A stretch of 64,000 bases of DNA from assembly GCA_910579775.1 (NCBI GenBank), contig CAJTUE010000005.1, forward strand, positions 1-64,000. Reading direction: 5' to 3'. Below, piece after piece: positions 39,126 through 46,445 of the stretch (positions are counted from its first letter, which is position 1; each line of letters opens with the position of its first letter). The position numbers and the translations under genes were made by a program. The stretch is from an uncultured Oscillospiraceae bacterium (GTDB lineage Bacteria > Bacillota > Clostridia > Oscillospirales > Oscillospiraceae). The notes below the pieces were generated by a model, which searched no databases, was not told the origin of the DNA, and worked only from the letters and a program-made list of their open reading frames with translations.

Positions 39126-39199
39126 AACCATATGTTCGCTCGAAGTTTTGTTCGTGGAACCGTTGTTCTATTTATACAACGTCTGTTCGATTTTGTCAA
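39126..39199 (-). promoter_or_regulatory. SOS-type promoter: consensus -35/-10 overlaid by LexA-like boxes
   Basis: On the minus strand, TTGACA (39194-39199), 17-base spacer, TATAAA (39171-39176). Boxes of the Gram-positive LexA type GAAC-N4-GTTC: 39157-39168 is perfect, 39177-39188 (inside the spacer) and 39142-39153 each have one mismatch, and 39126-39137 has two. Centres are 15-20 bases apart, so a repressor would block both -10 and spacer. Confidence 0.8.
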
Positions 39200-39298
39200 G
39201 AGGTTTTTTAAAAATTATTCGGAACTTTTTTCCACGCCCCACGTCCAAGGGGGTATGCGACAAACCCCCGCGAACATTTCATAAGGAGGAAAAAAACC

Positions 39299-41560
39299 AT
39301 GAAGCGTAAACTTTTGTCCCTGCTTTTGGCCTCCGCCATGCTGCTGGGCGTGGCCGTGCCTGCCCTGGCGGCGGAGGCGTCCGACCGAGAGCTGATGGAG
39401 GTCACCGCCAAGGTGAAGGCCACCCTGGACCTGGACACCGAGCTTTATGACGACTTCCAGGGCTACAGCGAGGAGGACGTGCTGCTGGGCAAGCGGTGGC
39501 AGCTGAGCTGGACCGGCGACGGCATTAGCCTGTCCATTACTGCCGACGCAAGCGGCAAGATCTATGCCTATAACGCCTACCGCGCGGTGGAGGAAGTGGC
39601 TGTGGCCCTTCCCTCCCGCTCCAACGGCGGTCGGCTGGACATTCCCCGCCTGCCCGAGGACAAGTCGGTGGCCGCCTTTGAGACCGCCAAGGCGTTCCTC
39701 GCCAAGGTGCTGGAGGCCCCTGTGGAGAGCGTGGAGCTGTCTAACGACTACCGCCCCTCCCTGCGTCAGGACACCTATTGGTACAACGGCTCCGTTCTGC
39801 TCAATGGGCTGGCGTCTCCCATCTCCTGCCATGTCTCCGTCCGCGCCAGCGACCTTACCGTCCTGCGCTTTGACCGGGGCGACATGAACAGCGGCTATCT
39901 GGGTGGCGTACCCGGCAAGGACACGACCGTCACCGACGCCCAGGCCCGTCGGTTGCTCCGCTCCACCCTGGACATGGAGGCCAAATACGTCCTGACCGAC
40001 GACGGCAAGACCGCCCGGGTACAGTACGTGCCTCTCTCCGGCGACAGCTACTATGTGGACGGCGTCACCGGAGAGCTTATCAACCTCACCGAGCTGCGCG
40101 CCAAGCTGTGGCGCTCCGGTGGCAGCGGCGGGGCGATGAACCGCTTCGACGTGATGGAGTCCCCCGAGGCCGCGGCGGACAGCGCTCTGAAGTCCACTCT
40201 CACCCAGGCGGAGAAGGACGGAGCGGCCATCCTGAAGGACGCCCTCGCCAAGGAGGACCTGGACAAGGTGCTGAAAAACGCCTGGCCCGAGCTGGGTCTG
40301 GACAAATACACCCTGGCTACCGCCAGCTACTCCCTCTATGAAAAGAAGCTGGAGGAGGGCGTGGAGCGCACTCCGGAGGACTATGACATCACCTGCCGGC
40401 TCACCTACGGCCGCCAGCTGGACAACGCCACCGCCAATAAATACGTCACCGTGGACGCCAAGACCGGGGAGTTGAAGTCCCTGCGGTCCGGCCGCTCCTA
40501 CAAGGACGGCTGGCCCGAGACCTTCCCTGTCTCCGTCCCCGTAAACACCGCCCGGGGCACCGCCGAGGCCTTTCTTACCGCCTTTGCCGGGGACAACTAT
40601 GCCAAGCTGGGCCTGTTCTCCACCGACAATGCCAAGGAGACCAAGGGCTGGCAGCACACCTTTACCTTCCAGCAGACAGCCAACGGCTACTTCTATGAAG
40701 GCAATTCCTATACCGTCAGCGTGGACGCCCAGGACGGTACCATCAACTACGTCTCCGGCTCCTTTGACCCGGAGGTGGAGTTGATCACCCCCAAGCGGGT
40801 GGTGACCAAGACCCAGGCCATCGAGGCCTACGAGGGGGCCATGGACCTGCAGTACAGCTATATGGAGGTCCCCGTCTCCATCTCCCTGGCCGGGCAGCAG
40901 CTTATGCCTCTCCTCAAGGAGGCAGGCTATGAGTTTGTCAACTCCCTCAAGACAGGCTTTGTTCTCTCCCAGCCGGAGAAGAAACACATTCACGCTGTGG
41001 ATGCCGAGACCGGCGAGGTAGTCTCCTGGGACTACACCCCCGGCGAAGAGGCCGCTATGACCTACGACGATCTGGACGGTCACTGGGTCAAGGCCTCCGC
41101 GGAGGAGCTGGCGGTGTTCCGCATCGGCTTCTTTGGCGGCTCCATGCGGCCCGCCGATGTTCTGACCCAGCGGGATATGCTCGCCCTGCTCCTCAGTGTG
41201 GAGGGCTATGAGTTTGATCCCGCCAAGGCCACAAAGGACGAGGTGGACTGGCTCTACAGCCGGGCCTACAGCTATGGTCTGGTGACCCCTGAAACCCGGG
41301 ATGAGGATAAGGCCATCACCCGGGGCGAGCTGGTGAAGGTCCTGCTGGACAGCGCGGGCTATGAGAAGATTGCCGCCATTCCCGGCATCTTCCGCTGTGA
41401 CTTTGCCGACGCTGCCTCTATCCCCACCGACCAGATGGGCTACGCCGCCCTGGCCCAGGGTCTGGGCCTCATTAAAGGCGGCTCCGACGGCTCCTTCGCC
41501 GCCGCCCGCACCGCCACCAGAGCGGAGGCGATCTCCTTCCTTTATCAGTACATGAAGTGA
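39299..41560 (+). CDS. Secreted SLH-domain protein with YcdB/YcdC-type repeats
   Basis: This is an exported wall-associated protein of 753 residues. A signal peptide ends near 'VAVPALAAEA' (about 25). The body carries repeated YcdB/YcdC-like modules (PepSY-related; 'YYVDGVTGELINL', 'KYVTVDAKTGELKSL', 'SVDAQDGTINYVSG' and 'HIHAVDAETGEVVSWDY' are the repeating hairpins). The C-terminal 190 residues are SLH repeats ('FADAASIPTDQMGYAALAQGLGLIKGGSDGSF'). SLH repeats attach it to the cell wall. The function of the modules is unknown. A strong AAGGAGG site precedes the ATG. It follows the divergent SOS-type promoter region, but no clear promoter of its own was found. Confidence 0.82.
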   Translation: MKRKLLSLLLASAMLLGVAVPALAAEASDRELMEVTAKVKATLDLDTELYDDFQGYSEEDVLLGKRWQLSWTGDGISLSITADASGKIYAYNAYRAVEEVAVALPSRSNGGRLDIPRLPEDKSVAAFETAKAFLAKVLEAPVESVELSNDYRPSLRQDTYWYNGSVLLNGLASPISCHVSVRASDLTVLRFDRGDMNSGYLGGVPGKDTTVTDAQARRLLRSTLDMEAKYVLTDDGKTARVQYVPLSGDSYYVDGVTGELINLTELRAKLWRSGGSGGAMNRFDVMESPEAAADSALKSTLTQAEKDGAAILKDALAKEDLDKVLKNAWPELGLDKYTLATASYSLYEKKLEEGVERTPEDYDITCRLTYGRQLDNATANKYVTVDAKTGELKSLRSGRSYKDGWPETFPVSVPVNTARGTAEAFLTAFAGDNYAKLGLFSTDNAKETKGWQHTFTFQQTANGYFYEGNSYTVSVDAQDGTINYVSGSFDPEVELITPKRVVTKTQAIEAYEGAMDLQYSYMEVPVSISLAGQQLMPLLKEAGYEFVNSLKTGFVLSQPEKKHIHAVDAETGEVVSWDYTPGEEAAMTYDDLDGHWVKASAEELAVFRIGFFGGSMRPADVLTQRDMLALLLSVEGYEFDPAKATKDEVDWLYSRAYSYGLVTPETRDEDKAITRGELVKVLLDSAGYEKIAAIPGIFRCDFADAASIPTDQMGYAALAQGLGLIKGGSDGSFAAARTATRAEAISFLYQYMK

Positions 41561-41579
41561 TTTTCCATAAGAAAACCGA

Positions 41580-41611
41580 AAGGGAGCTGTGTTTTTCAAC
41601 ACAGCTCCCTT
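41580..41611 (+). terminator. Terminator before dnaA
   Basis: AAGGGAGCTGTGTT (41580-41593) and AACACAGCTCCCTT (41598-41611) form a perfect 14-bp stem, followed by ATTATAGTTG. Confidence 0.88.
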
Positions 41612-41618
41612 ATTATAG

Positions 41619-41647
41619 TTGTATTTTTCTCTCTCTTGTGATAAAAT
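41619..41647 (+). promoter_or_regulatory. Promoter of dnaA
   Basis: TTGTAT (41619-41624), 17-base spacer, TAAAAT (41642-41647), about 50 bases before the dnaA TTG. No clear DnaA box was seen in this leader. Confidence 0.6.
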
Positions 41648-41696
41648 GTAGTGTGATTTTTTATCATCTTACCAAAGAGAGAAGGAGGGGGACGCC

Positions 41697-43025
41697 TTGA
41701 ACCCCGCCAATGAAATTTGGAAAAAGGCCCTTTTGCTGTTGGGTGAGGATCTTACCTCCACCACCCTGCGCACCTGGTTTGACGACGTTACCGCCGTCAC
41801 CATGGATGGAGATACCTTGATCCTCTGCTCCCCGGAGGATTTTAAGCGGGATATTATCCGCCAGCGGTATCAGCCCAACGTGGAAAAAGCTCTCCATGAG
41901 CTTTTTTCACAAGATATTCCCGTTCGTTTTGTAGACGCCGAGGAGGCTAAGCGTTGGGAGGAGGGCGCCGCCGAGGGTGAGGACTCCTTTTTGAAGGGCA
42001 TGGGAGAATATACCTTTGATAAATTTGTGGTGGGTTCCTCCAACCGTTTTGCCTACAACGCCGCAAAAAAGGTGTCGGAAAATCCCGGGAAGAGCTATAA
42101 CCCCCTTTTTATTTACGGCTCCTCCGGTCTGGGCAAGACGCACCTTCTCTACGCCATCGCCCATGCGATTCACACAGACCACCCTACCTGGAAGATTCTC
42201 TATGTCAAGAGCGAGACCTTTGTCAACGAGCTGATCCAAAACATTCGGTCTCAAGAGCGCTACATGGAGGAATTTCGAAAAAAATACCGGGATGTAGACG
42301 TTTTTTTAATGGACGACGTTCAGTTTATTGCCGGAAAAAACTCCAGCGAGGAGGAGTTGTTCCACACCTTCAACACCCTGCATGAGGCCCAAAAACAGAT
42401 TGTATTCACCTCCGACCGTCCCGCCCAAGAGATGCTACGGCTGGAAGAGCGGCTCAAGACCCGGTTTGACTGGGGTCTTTCTGCGGACATTCAGCCTCCC
42501 GACTATGAGACCCGCGTTGCCATCATCAAAAACAAGGCCATCGCCCGTGGGGTTGACCTCCCCCAGCCGGTGCTCCAGTATGTGGCGGAAAACATCACCT
42601 CCAACGTGCGGCAGATTGAAGGCACGGTGAGCAAACTGGTGGCCATGCAGGAGCTGCTGGGAGAGCAGATCAATGTGGACAATGTGATTCGCGCGGTGCG
42701 GGATATGCTTTCCACCAAAAACGAATTTCTCCCCTCACCCGATTTGATTATCAGCGAGGTCGCTCAGTTCTATCAGTTGGACAGCGAGGCTATCAAAGGA
42801 CAGGGACAAAACAAAAGCATTTCCGCCGCCCGCAACGTGGCTATGTATCTGATTCGGGAGATGACAGACCTCTCCCTGCAGGAGATCGGTGATATTTTTG
42901 GAAACCGCCACTATTCCACCGTTATCAACTCGGTAAAACGGATCGATAAGCTTTTAAAGGAAGACCCCAACATGGGAGAGATCATCCGTGATTTGAAAAC
43001 CTCTATTAACGGACGCTTTGAGTGA
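41697..43025 (+). CDS. dnaA: Chromosomal replication initiator DnaA
   Basis: DnaA is the AAA+ initiator that binds DnaA boxes and opens oriC. The start is a TTG at 41697 with AAGGAGG 8 bases upstream. The 442 residues have the N-terminal DnaB-interaction domain, Walker A 'GSSGLGKTHL' (141-150), Walker B 'VDVFLMDD' (200-207), and a C-terminal helix-turn-helix with the DnaA signature 'DLSLQEIGDIFGNRHYSTVINSVKRI'. It heads the dnaA-dnaN-yaaA-recF-remB-mmcQ-gyrB cluster. Confidence 0.98.
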   Translation: MNPANEIWKKALLLLGEDLTSTTLRTWFDDVTAVTMDGDTLILCSPEDFKRDIIRQRYQPNVEKALHELFSQDIPVRFVDAEEAKRWEEGAAEGEDSFLKGMGEYTFDKFVVGSSNRFAYNAAKKVSENPGKSYNPLFIYGSSGLGKTHLLYAIAHAIHTDHPTWKILYVKSETFVNELIQNIRSQERYMEEFRKKYRDVDVFLMDDVQFIAGKNSSEEELFHTFNTLHEAQKQIVFTSDRPAQEMLRLEERLKTRFDWGLSADIQPPDYETRVAIIKNKAIARGVDLPQPVLQYVAENITSNVRQIEGTVSKLVAMQELLGEQINVDNVIRAVRDMLSTKNEFLPSPDLIISEVAQFYQLDSEAIKGQGQNKSISAARNVAMYLIREMTDLSLQEIGDIFGNRHYSTVINSVKRIDKLLKEDPNMGEIIRDLKTSINGRFE

Positions 43026-43255
43026 TCGTTTTTCCACAACCAATGTGAATGTGATGTTTTATTTTTGTGGAGGCCCTTGTTTTTCACAATTTATCCATGT
43101 TTTTCTCTTCGACTTCAACACCCTCCCGAGGACAAAAAAACCTTGTGTTTTCAAGTTCTCCCCTTCTTTTTTTCACATTTTCCACAGCTCTACTGCTCTC
43201 TACTGAAAAAGACCTATCCTTTTTAAAAAAGCACCCTTGAAAGGAGTTTTTGACC
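43026..43255 (+). other. Candidate oriC: AT-rich gap with DnaA-box-like sites
   Basis: The dnaA-dnaN gap is AT-rich and holds several near matches to the DnaA box TTATCCACA: TTTTCCACA at 43030-43038 and 43178-43186, TTTTTCACA at 43080-43088 and 43169-43177, and TTATCCATG at 43091-43099. None is a perfect box, but five in 160 bases in this location are consistent with an origin. No coding frame is supported. Confidence 0.6.
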
Positions 43256-44371
43256 ATGCGCTTCACCTGTGAAAAAGCCCTGCTTCAAAACGCCATAACT
43301 ACTACCGGACGGGCCGTGGCGGTAAAAACCTCCATCCCCGCTTTGGAGGGCATCCTTATTGAGGCCATTGGATTTCTCCGCCTCACCGGTTATAACCTGG
43401 AAACCGGGATCCAGTCCATGGTCAACGCAGACATCCAAGAGGAAGGCACCCTGGTCCTTTCCGCCAAGCTGTTGGGTGAGATCGTTCGCAAGCTCCCCGA
43501 TGAGCCGGTGACTGTATCCTCCCAGGGATTGACCGTAAAGCTGGATTGTGGCCAGAGCCACTACACCCTCCAGGCCATCGACCCTGATGAGTTTCCCGAG
43601 TTACCCCACGTGGAGGGGGAAAATGAGCTGGTCATGGCCCAGGGAAACTTGAAAAAAATGATTTCTCAAACCATTTTTGCCGTTTCCACCCAGGACATTC
43701 GCCCGGTACACACAGGCGCCCTTTTTGAGGTGGAAAACGACTCCCTCACCGTGGTCAGCCTGGACGGCTTCCGCCTGGCTCTTCGGCGGGAAAAATATCA
43801 AAAAAATCTGGGAGATGAGCACTATACCTTTGTCGTCCCCGCCTTCGCCCTCAGTGAGGTGGAGAAGATCTGCGCCGAGACCGACGAGCCAATTTCCATC
43901 ACCCAAGGGCCTGCCCATGTTCTCTTTACCATTGGGGAAACCATCGTAGTAAGCCGCCGACTGGAGGGGGATTTTCTTAACTATAAACAATCCATCCCCA
44001 AGGAAAATAAGATCAACGTAGTGGGAGCCACCCGCGACCTACTCACCTCAATTGGCCGCGTCTCTCTTATTTTGAGCGACAAACTGAAAAACCCCCTGCG
44101 CTGTACCTTCCGGGAAAACCAACTGTTTATTACCACCAAATCTGCCATTGGCGACGCCTCCGACCTCTGCCCACTGGAGGGTGACGGCGGCGGGCTGGAG
44201 ATCGGCTTCGACAACCGCTATCTCTCCGACGCTTTGCGTTTTGCCCCCTCTGATCGGGTGCGCCTGGAACTCTCCTCCCCCGTCACCCCCTGCGTCATTC
44301 TACCTCCCGAAGAGAATGACGACAGTTTTCTTTATCTGGTCCTTCCCGTCCGTCTGAAGGCAGGAGATTAA
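43256..44371 (+). CDS. dnaN: DNA polymerase III beta clamp
   Basis: This is the sliding clamp that tethers replicative polymerase to DNA. ATG 43256 (AAAGGAG upstream) gives 371 residues, the usual length, in the three-domain arrangement. It starts 'MRFTCEKALLQNAI' and ends 'YLVLPVRLKAGD', matching the conserved C-terminus at the partner-binding pocket. It is second in the dnaA cluster. Confidence 0.97.
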   Translation: MRFTCEKALLQNAITTTGRAVAVKTSIPALEGILIEAIGFLRLTGYNLETGIQSMVNADIQEEGTLVLSAKLLGEIVRKLPDEPVTVSSQGLTVKLDCGQSHYTLQAIDPDEFPELPHVEGENELVMAQGNLKKMISQTIFAVSTQDIRPVHTGALFEVENDSLTVVSLDGFRLALRREKYQKNLGDEHYTFVVPAFALSEVEKICAETDEPISITQGPAHVLFTIGETIVVSRRLEGDFLNYKQSIPKENKINVVGATRDLLTSIGRVSLILSDKLKNPLRCTFRENQLFITTKSAIGDASDLCPLEGDGGGLEIGFDNRYLSDALRFAPSDRVRLELSSPVTPCVILPPEENDDSFLYLVLPVRLKAGD

Positions 44372-44406
44372 AAAATCTTCACATCTACCTTTAAAAAATG
44401 GAGAAA

Positions 44407-44422
44407 TGTTCCACATGAAACA
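44407..44422 (+). promoter_or_regulatory. parS-like site overlapping the yaaA start
   Basis: TGTTCCACATGAAACA matches parS at 14 of 16 positions and contains the yaaA start codon (ATG 44415). parS sites near dnaN-recF are known in other Firmicutes. Confidence 0.55.
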
Positions 44423-44627
44423 AGTTTTCATTCACACGGAGTTTATCAAGCTGGATTCTCTTTTAAAATTTGCCGGTGCGGTGGAGACCGGCGGCGAGGC
44501 CAAGGAGGTCATTTTGGCGGGGAAGGTCTCCGTGAACGGAGCGCCCTGTCTGATGCGGGGGAAAAAATGCCGCGCCGGGGATGAAGTTTCCTTTGGCGGC
44601 GCGACCTATCGTTTGATATGCGAATAG
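44415..44627 (+). CDS. yaaA: S4-domain RNA-binding protein YaaA
   Basis: This is a small S4-like RNA-binding protein found between dnaN and recF in most Firmicutes. The ATG at 44415 gives 70 residues beginning 'MKQVFIHTEFIKLDSLLKFAG', the family N-terminus. 'GGEAKEVILAGKVSVNG' and 'RGKKCRAGDEVSF' are the S4 signature. Its stop lies 10 bases inside recF. Relatives are implicated in ribosome maturation, though the direct role is unsettled. Confidence 0.93.
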   Translation: MKQVFIHTEFIKLDSLLKFAGAVETGGEAKEVILAGKVSVNGAPCLMRGKKCRAGDEVSFGGATYRLICE

Positions 44628-45715
44628 ACTCCTTGTGCTTGGACTTTTGGCGCAACTACCCTCATACCGAGCTATCCTTTGGTCCGGGGGTCAACGTGTT
44701 TTACGGAGACAACGCTCAGGGAAAGACCAACCTTTTGGAGGCCATCGCCTACTTATCCTGCGCCAAAAGTCATCGGGCCCGGTATGACCGGGAGCTTATT
44801 TACCACGGGGTGGACCACGCTTTTATCCAGGGCGAGGTGTGGGACGGGCGGAGGCTGGTGACCCTGGAAGCCAAGCTCCAGAGGCAGGGCCGGCGGCAGC
44901 TGATGGCCAACGGAGTGCGTCTGAAAACCGCCGCGGAGCTGAGCGACAGCCTTAAGACGGTGCTTTTCTGCCCGGAGGATCTGTTTTTGGTGAAGGCCGG
45001 GGCGGCGGAGCGCCGCCGTTTTTTTGACGAGTGTATATCACAGCTGCGGCCCCGTTACGCCGTGGCCCTGGCGGAATATAAAAAGCTCTATGAGCACAAG
45101 ACCCGCATTTTGCGGGACTGGGAGGAAAAAACCGATCTATTGGACGCCCTGGATGATTTCTCTCTTCGTATGGCACAAATGGGGTCGATCCTCATTCACT
45201 ATCGCGCCCACTTTGTCAAGCAGCTGGCCCTCCACGCCCCCGCCATCCACAGCCAGTGCTCTGGCGGTCGGGAGGTTCTGGAGTTGGACTATCAGACCGT
45301 ATCGACCATTGAGGACCCCCTGGCGGGCCGCAAAGCGATTTTTGAGGGGTTGCTTGCCCATCAGCAGGCCCACCGCCAAGCGGAGTTGGACGCCCGTCAA
45401 TGCCTCTCCGGGCCACACAAGGATGATCTTCTGCTCACCATTGACGGCCAGGCCGCAAAGGAATACGCGTCTCAGGGGCAGACACGCACCGCCGCGCTGT
45501 CCTTAAAGCTTGGAGCGCGGGAGCTGTGCCACGCCGACGCGGGGGTGTGGCCGGTGCTGCTTCTGGACGACGTGCTCTCCGAGCTGGACGCCCGGCGGCG
45601 GGAATTTGTGCTGGAGAGGATTCAGGGTGGTCAGGTGTTCATTACCTGCTGTGAAGAGGGGGAGTTTTCCACTGCACGGAGGTTCCGTGTGTCTGGCGGA
45701 AGGGTGGTAAAGTAA
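44618..45715 (+). CDS. recF: DNA replication and repair protein RecF
   Basis: RecF is an SMC-like ATPase that helps load RecA at gaps. The 365 residues show Walker A 'GDNAQGKTNLLEAI', the 'RSHRARYDRELIYHG'-like arm region, the ABC signature near 'SQGQTRTAALSLKLG' and Walker B 'VLLLDDVLSELDARRR'. It overlaps yaaA by 10 bases and its TAA overlaps the remB start (TAATG), so all are coupled. Confidence 0.97.
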   Translation: MRIDSLCLDFWRNYPHTELSFGPGVNVFYGDNAQGKTNLLEAIAYLSCAKSHRARYDRELIYHGVDHAFIQGEVWDGRRLVTLEAKLQRQGRRQLMANGVRLKTAAELSDSLKTVLFCPEDLFLVKAGAAERRRFFDECISQLRPRYAVALAEYKKLYEHKTRILRDWEEKTDLLDALDDFSLRMAQMGSILIHYRAHFVKQLALHAPAIHSQCSGGREVLELDYQTVSTIEDPLAGRKAIFEGLLAHQQAHRQAELDARQCLSGPHKDDLLLTIDGQAAKEYASQGQTRTAALSLKLGARELCHADAGVWPVLLLDDVLSELDARRREFVLERIQGGQVFITCCEEGEFSTARRFRVSGGRVVK

Positions 45716-45963
45716 TGTACCTTCACATCGGAGACGGTACCGTGGTGCCTTACAATAAGATCTTGGGCATTTTTGATCTGGACAACGCCACCTATGCCAA
45801 GCGGACCCGGGATTTTTTAGAGCGCGCGGAGGAAGCGGGACGGCTGATCCCCCTGGGCCAGCGGCTGCCCACCTCTCTGGTGGTCACCGATCAAGGTGTT
45901 TATCTCTCTCCGATCTCATCCCAGACCCTCAACAAGCGTCTTGGCAAAAACCGCTGGGAGTAA
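45715..45963 (+). CDS. remB: RemB/YaaB-type DUF370 regulatory protein
   Basis: This 82-residue DUF370-family protein lies directly after recF, the position of yaaB/remB in Bacillus, where it is linked to matrix gene control. It begins 'MYLHIGDGTVVPYNKILGIFDL' and keeps the C-terminal 'SLVVTDQGVYLSPISSQTL' segment. The middle (about 30-48) is acidic and longer than in B. subtilis. DNA binding is presumed by family. Confidence 0.87.
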   Translation: MYLHIGDGTVVPYNKILGIFDLDNATYAKRTRDFLERAEEAGRLIPLGQRLPTSLVVTDQGVYLSPISSQTLNKRLGKNRWE

Positions 45964-45991
45964 AACAAAAAAATGACCCGGAGGAAAGAGC

Positions 45992-46384
45992 ATGACCCGC
46001 AGAGAGCTGGAACGCTATATTTTTGAAACCTACCCCGCGGAGGATGACCGGCCATGGATCGAATATCCGCAGCACCAGGTGTTTCGCCATCCGGGCAACA
46101 AAAAGTGGTTTGCCCTGGCCATGACCCTGTCCCGGGACAAGTTGGGGCTTGCGGGTGACGGCTTCATTGACGCGGTAAATCTAAAGTGTGACCCGCTCCT
46201 GGTGGACGCCATGCGCCGGGAGCCGGGCTTTTTTCCTGCCTATCACATGAACAAGACCCACTGGATCACCGCAGCTCTGGACGGCTCCGCCGACGATGAA
46301 AAGCTGAAATTTATTCTGGAAATGAGCTATGACCTGACCAAGCCCAAGACACAGAGGAAAAAGAGCCCTCCCGAGGCGGAATAA
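45992..46384 (+). CDS. MmcQ/YjbR family protein
   Basis: This 130-residue protein of the MmcQ/YjbR (DUF419) family has a CyaY-like fold and probably binds nucleic acid. The N-terminus 'TRRELERYIFETYPAEDDRPW', 'HPGNKKWFALAM' and 'FPAYHMNKTHWITAALDG' are the family hallmarks. An AGGAAAGAG ribosome site precedes the ATG. It sits between remB and gyrB; the function there is unknown. Confidence 0.88.
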   Translation: MTRRELERYIFETYPAEDDRPWIEYPQHQVFRHPGNKKWFALAMTLSRDKLGLAGDGFIDAVNLKCDPLLVDAMRREPGFFPAYHMNKTHWITAALDGSADDEKLKFILEMSYDLTKPKTQRKKSPPEAE

Positions 46385-46386
46385 AT

Positions 46387-46415
46387 TTGCAAACGTCTGA
46401 AAATTATGTTATCAT
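46387..46415 (+). promoter_or_regulatory. Promoter of gyrB
   Basis: TTGCAA (46387-46392), 17-base spacer, TATCAT (46410-46415), followed by a GTTATC/GATAAC inverted repeat that overlaps the -10. Confidence 0.6.
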
Positions 46416-46445
46416 TATATAGATAACGACTTCGGAGGTATTTCC

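Noticed and set aside
39206..39298. SOS control of the plus-strand SLH gene from the same boxes
   Set aside because: Only a weak -35/-10 pair (TTGTTC with TTTATA) can be found in the right direction, so control of that gene is not claimed.
39215..41602. 795-residue minus-strand frame opposite the SLH/YcdB gene
   Set aside because: It is Gly/Leu/Val/His-rich shadow coding caused by GC-rich codon use; the plus frame has a signal peptide, SLH repeats and an SD.
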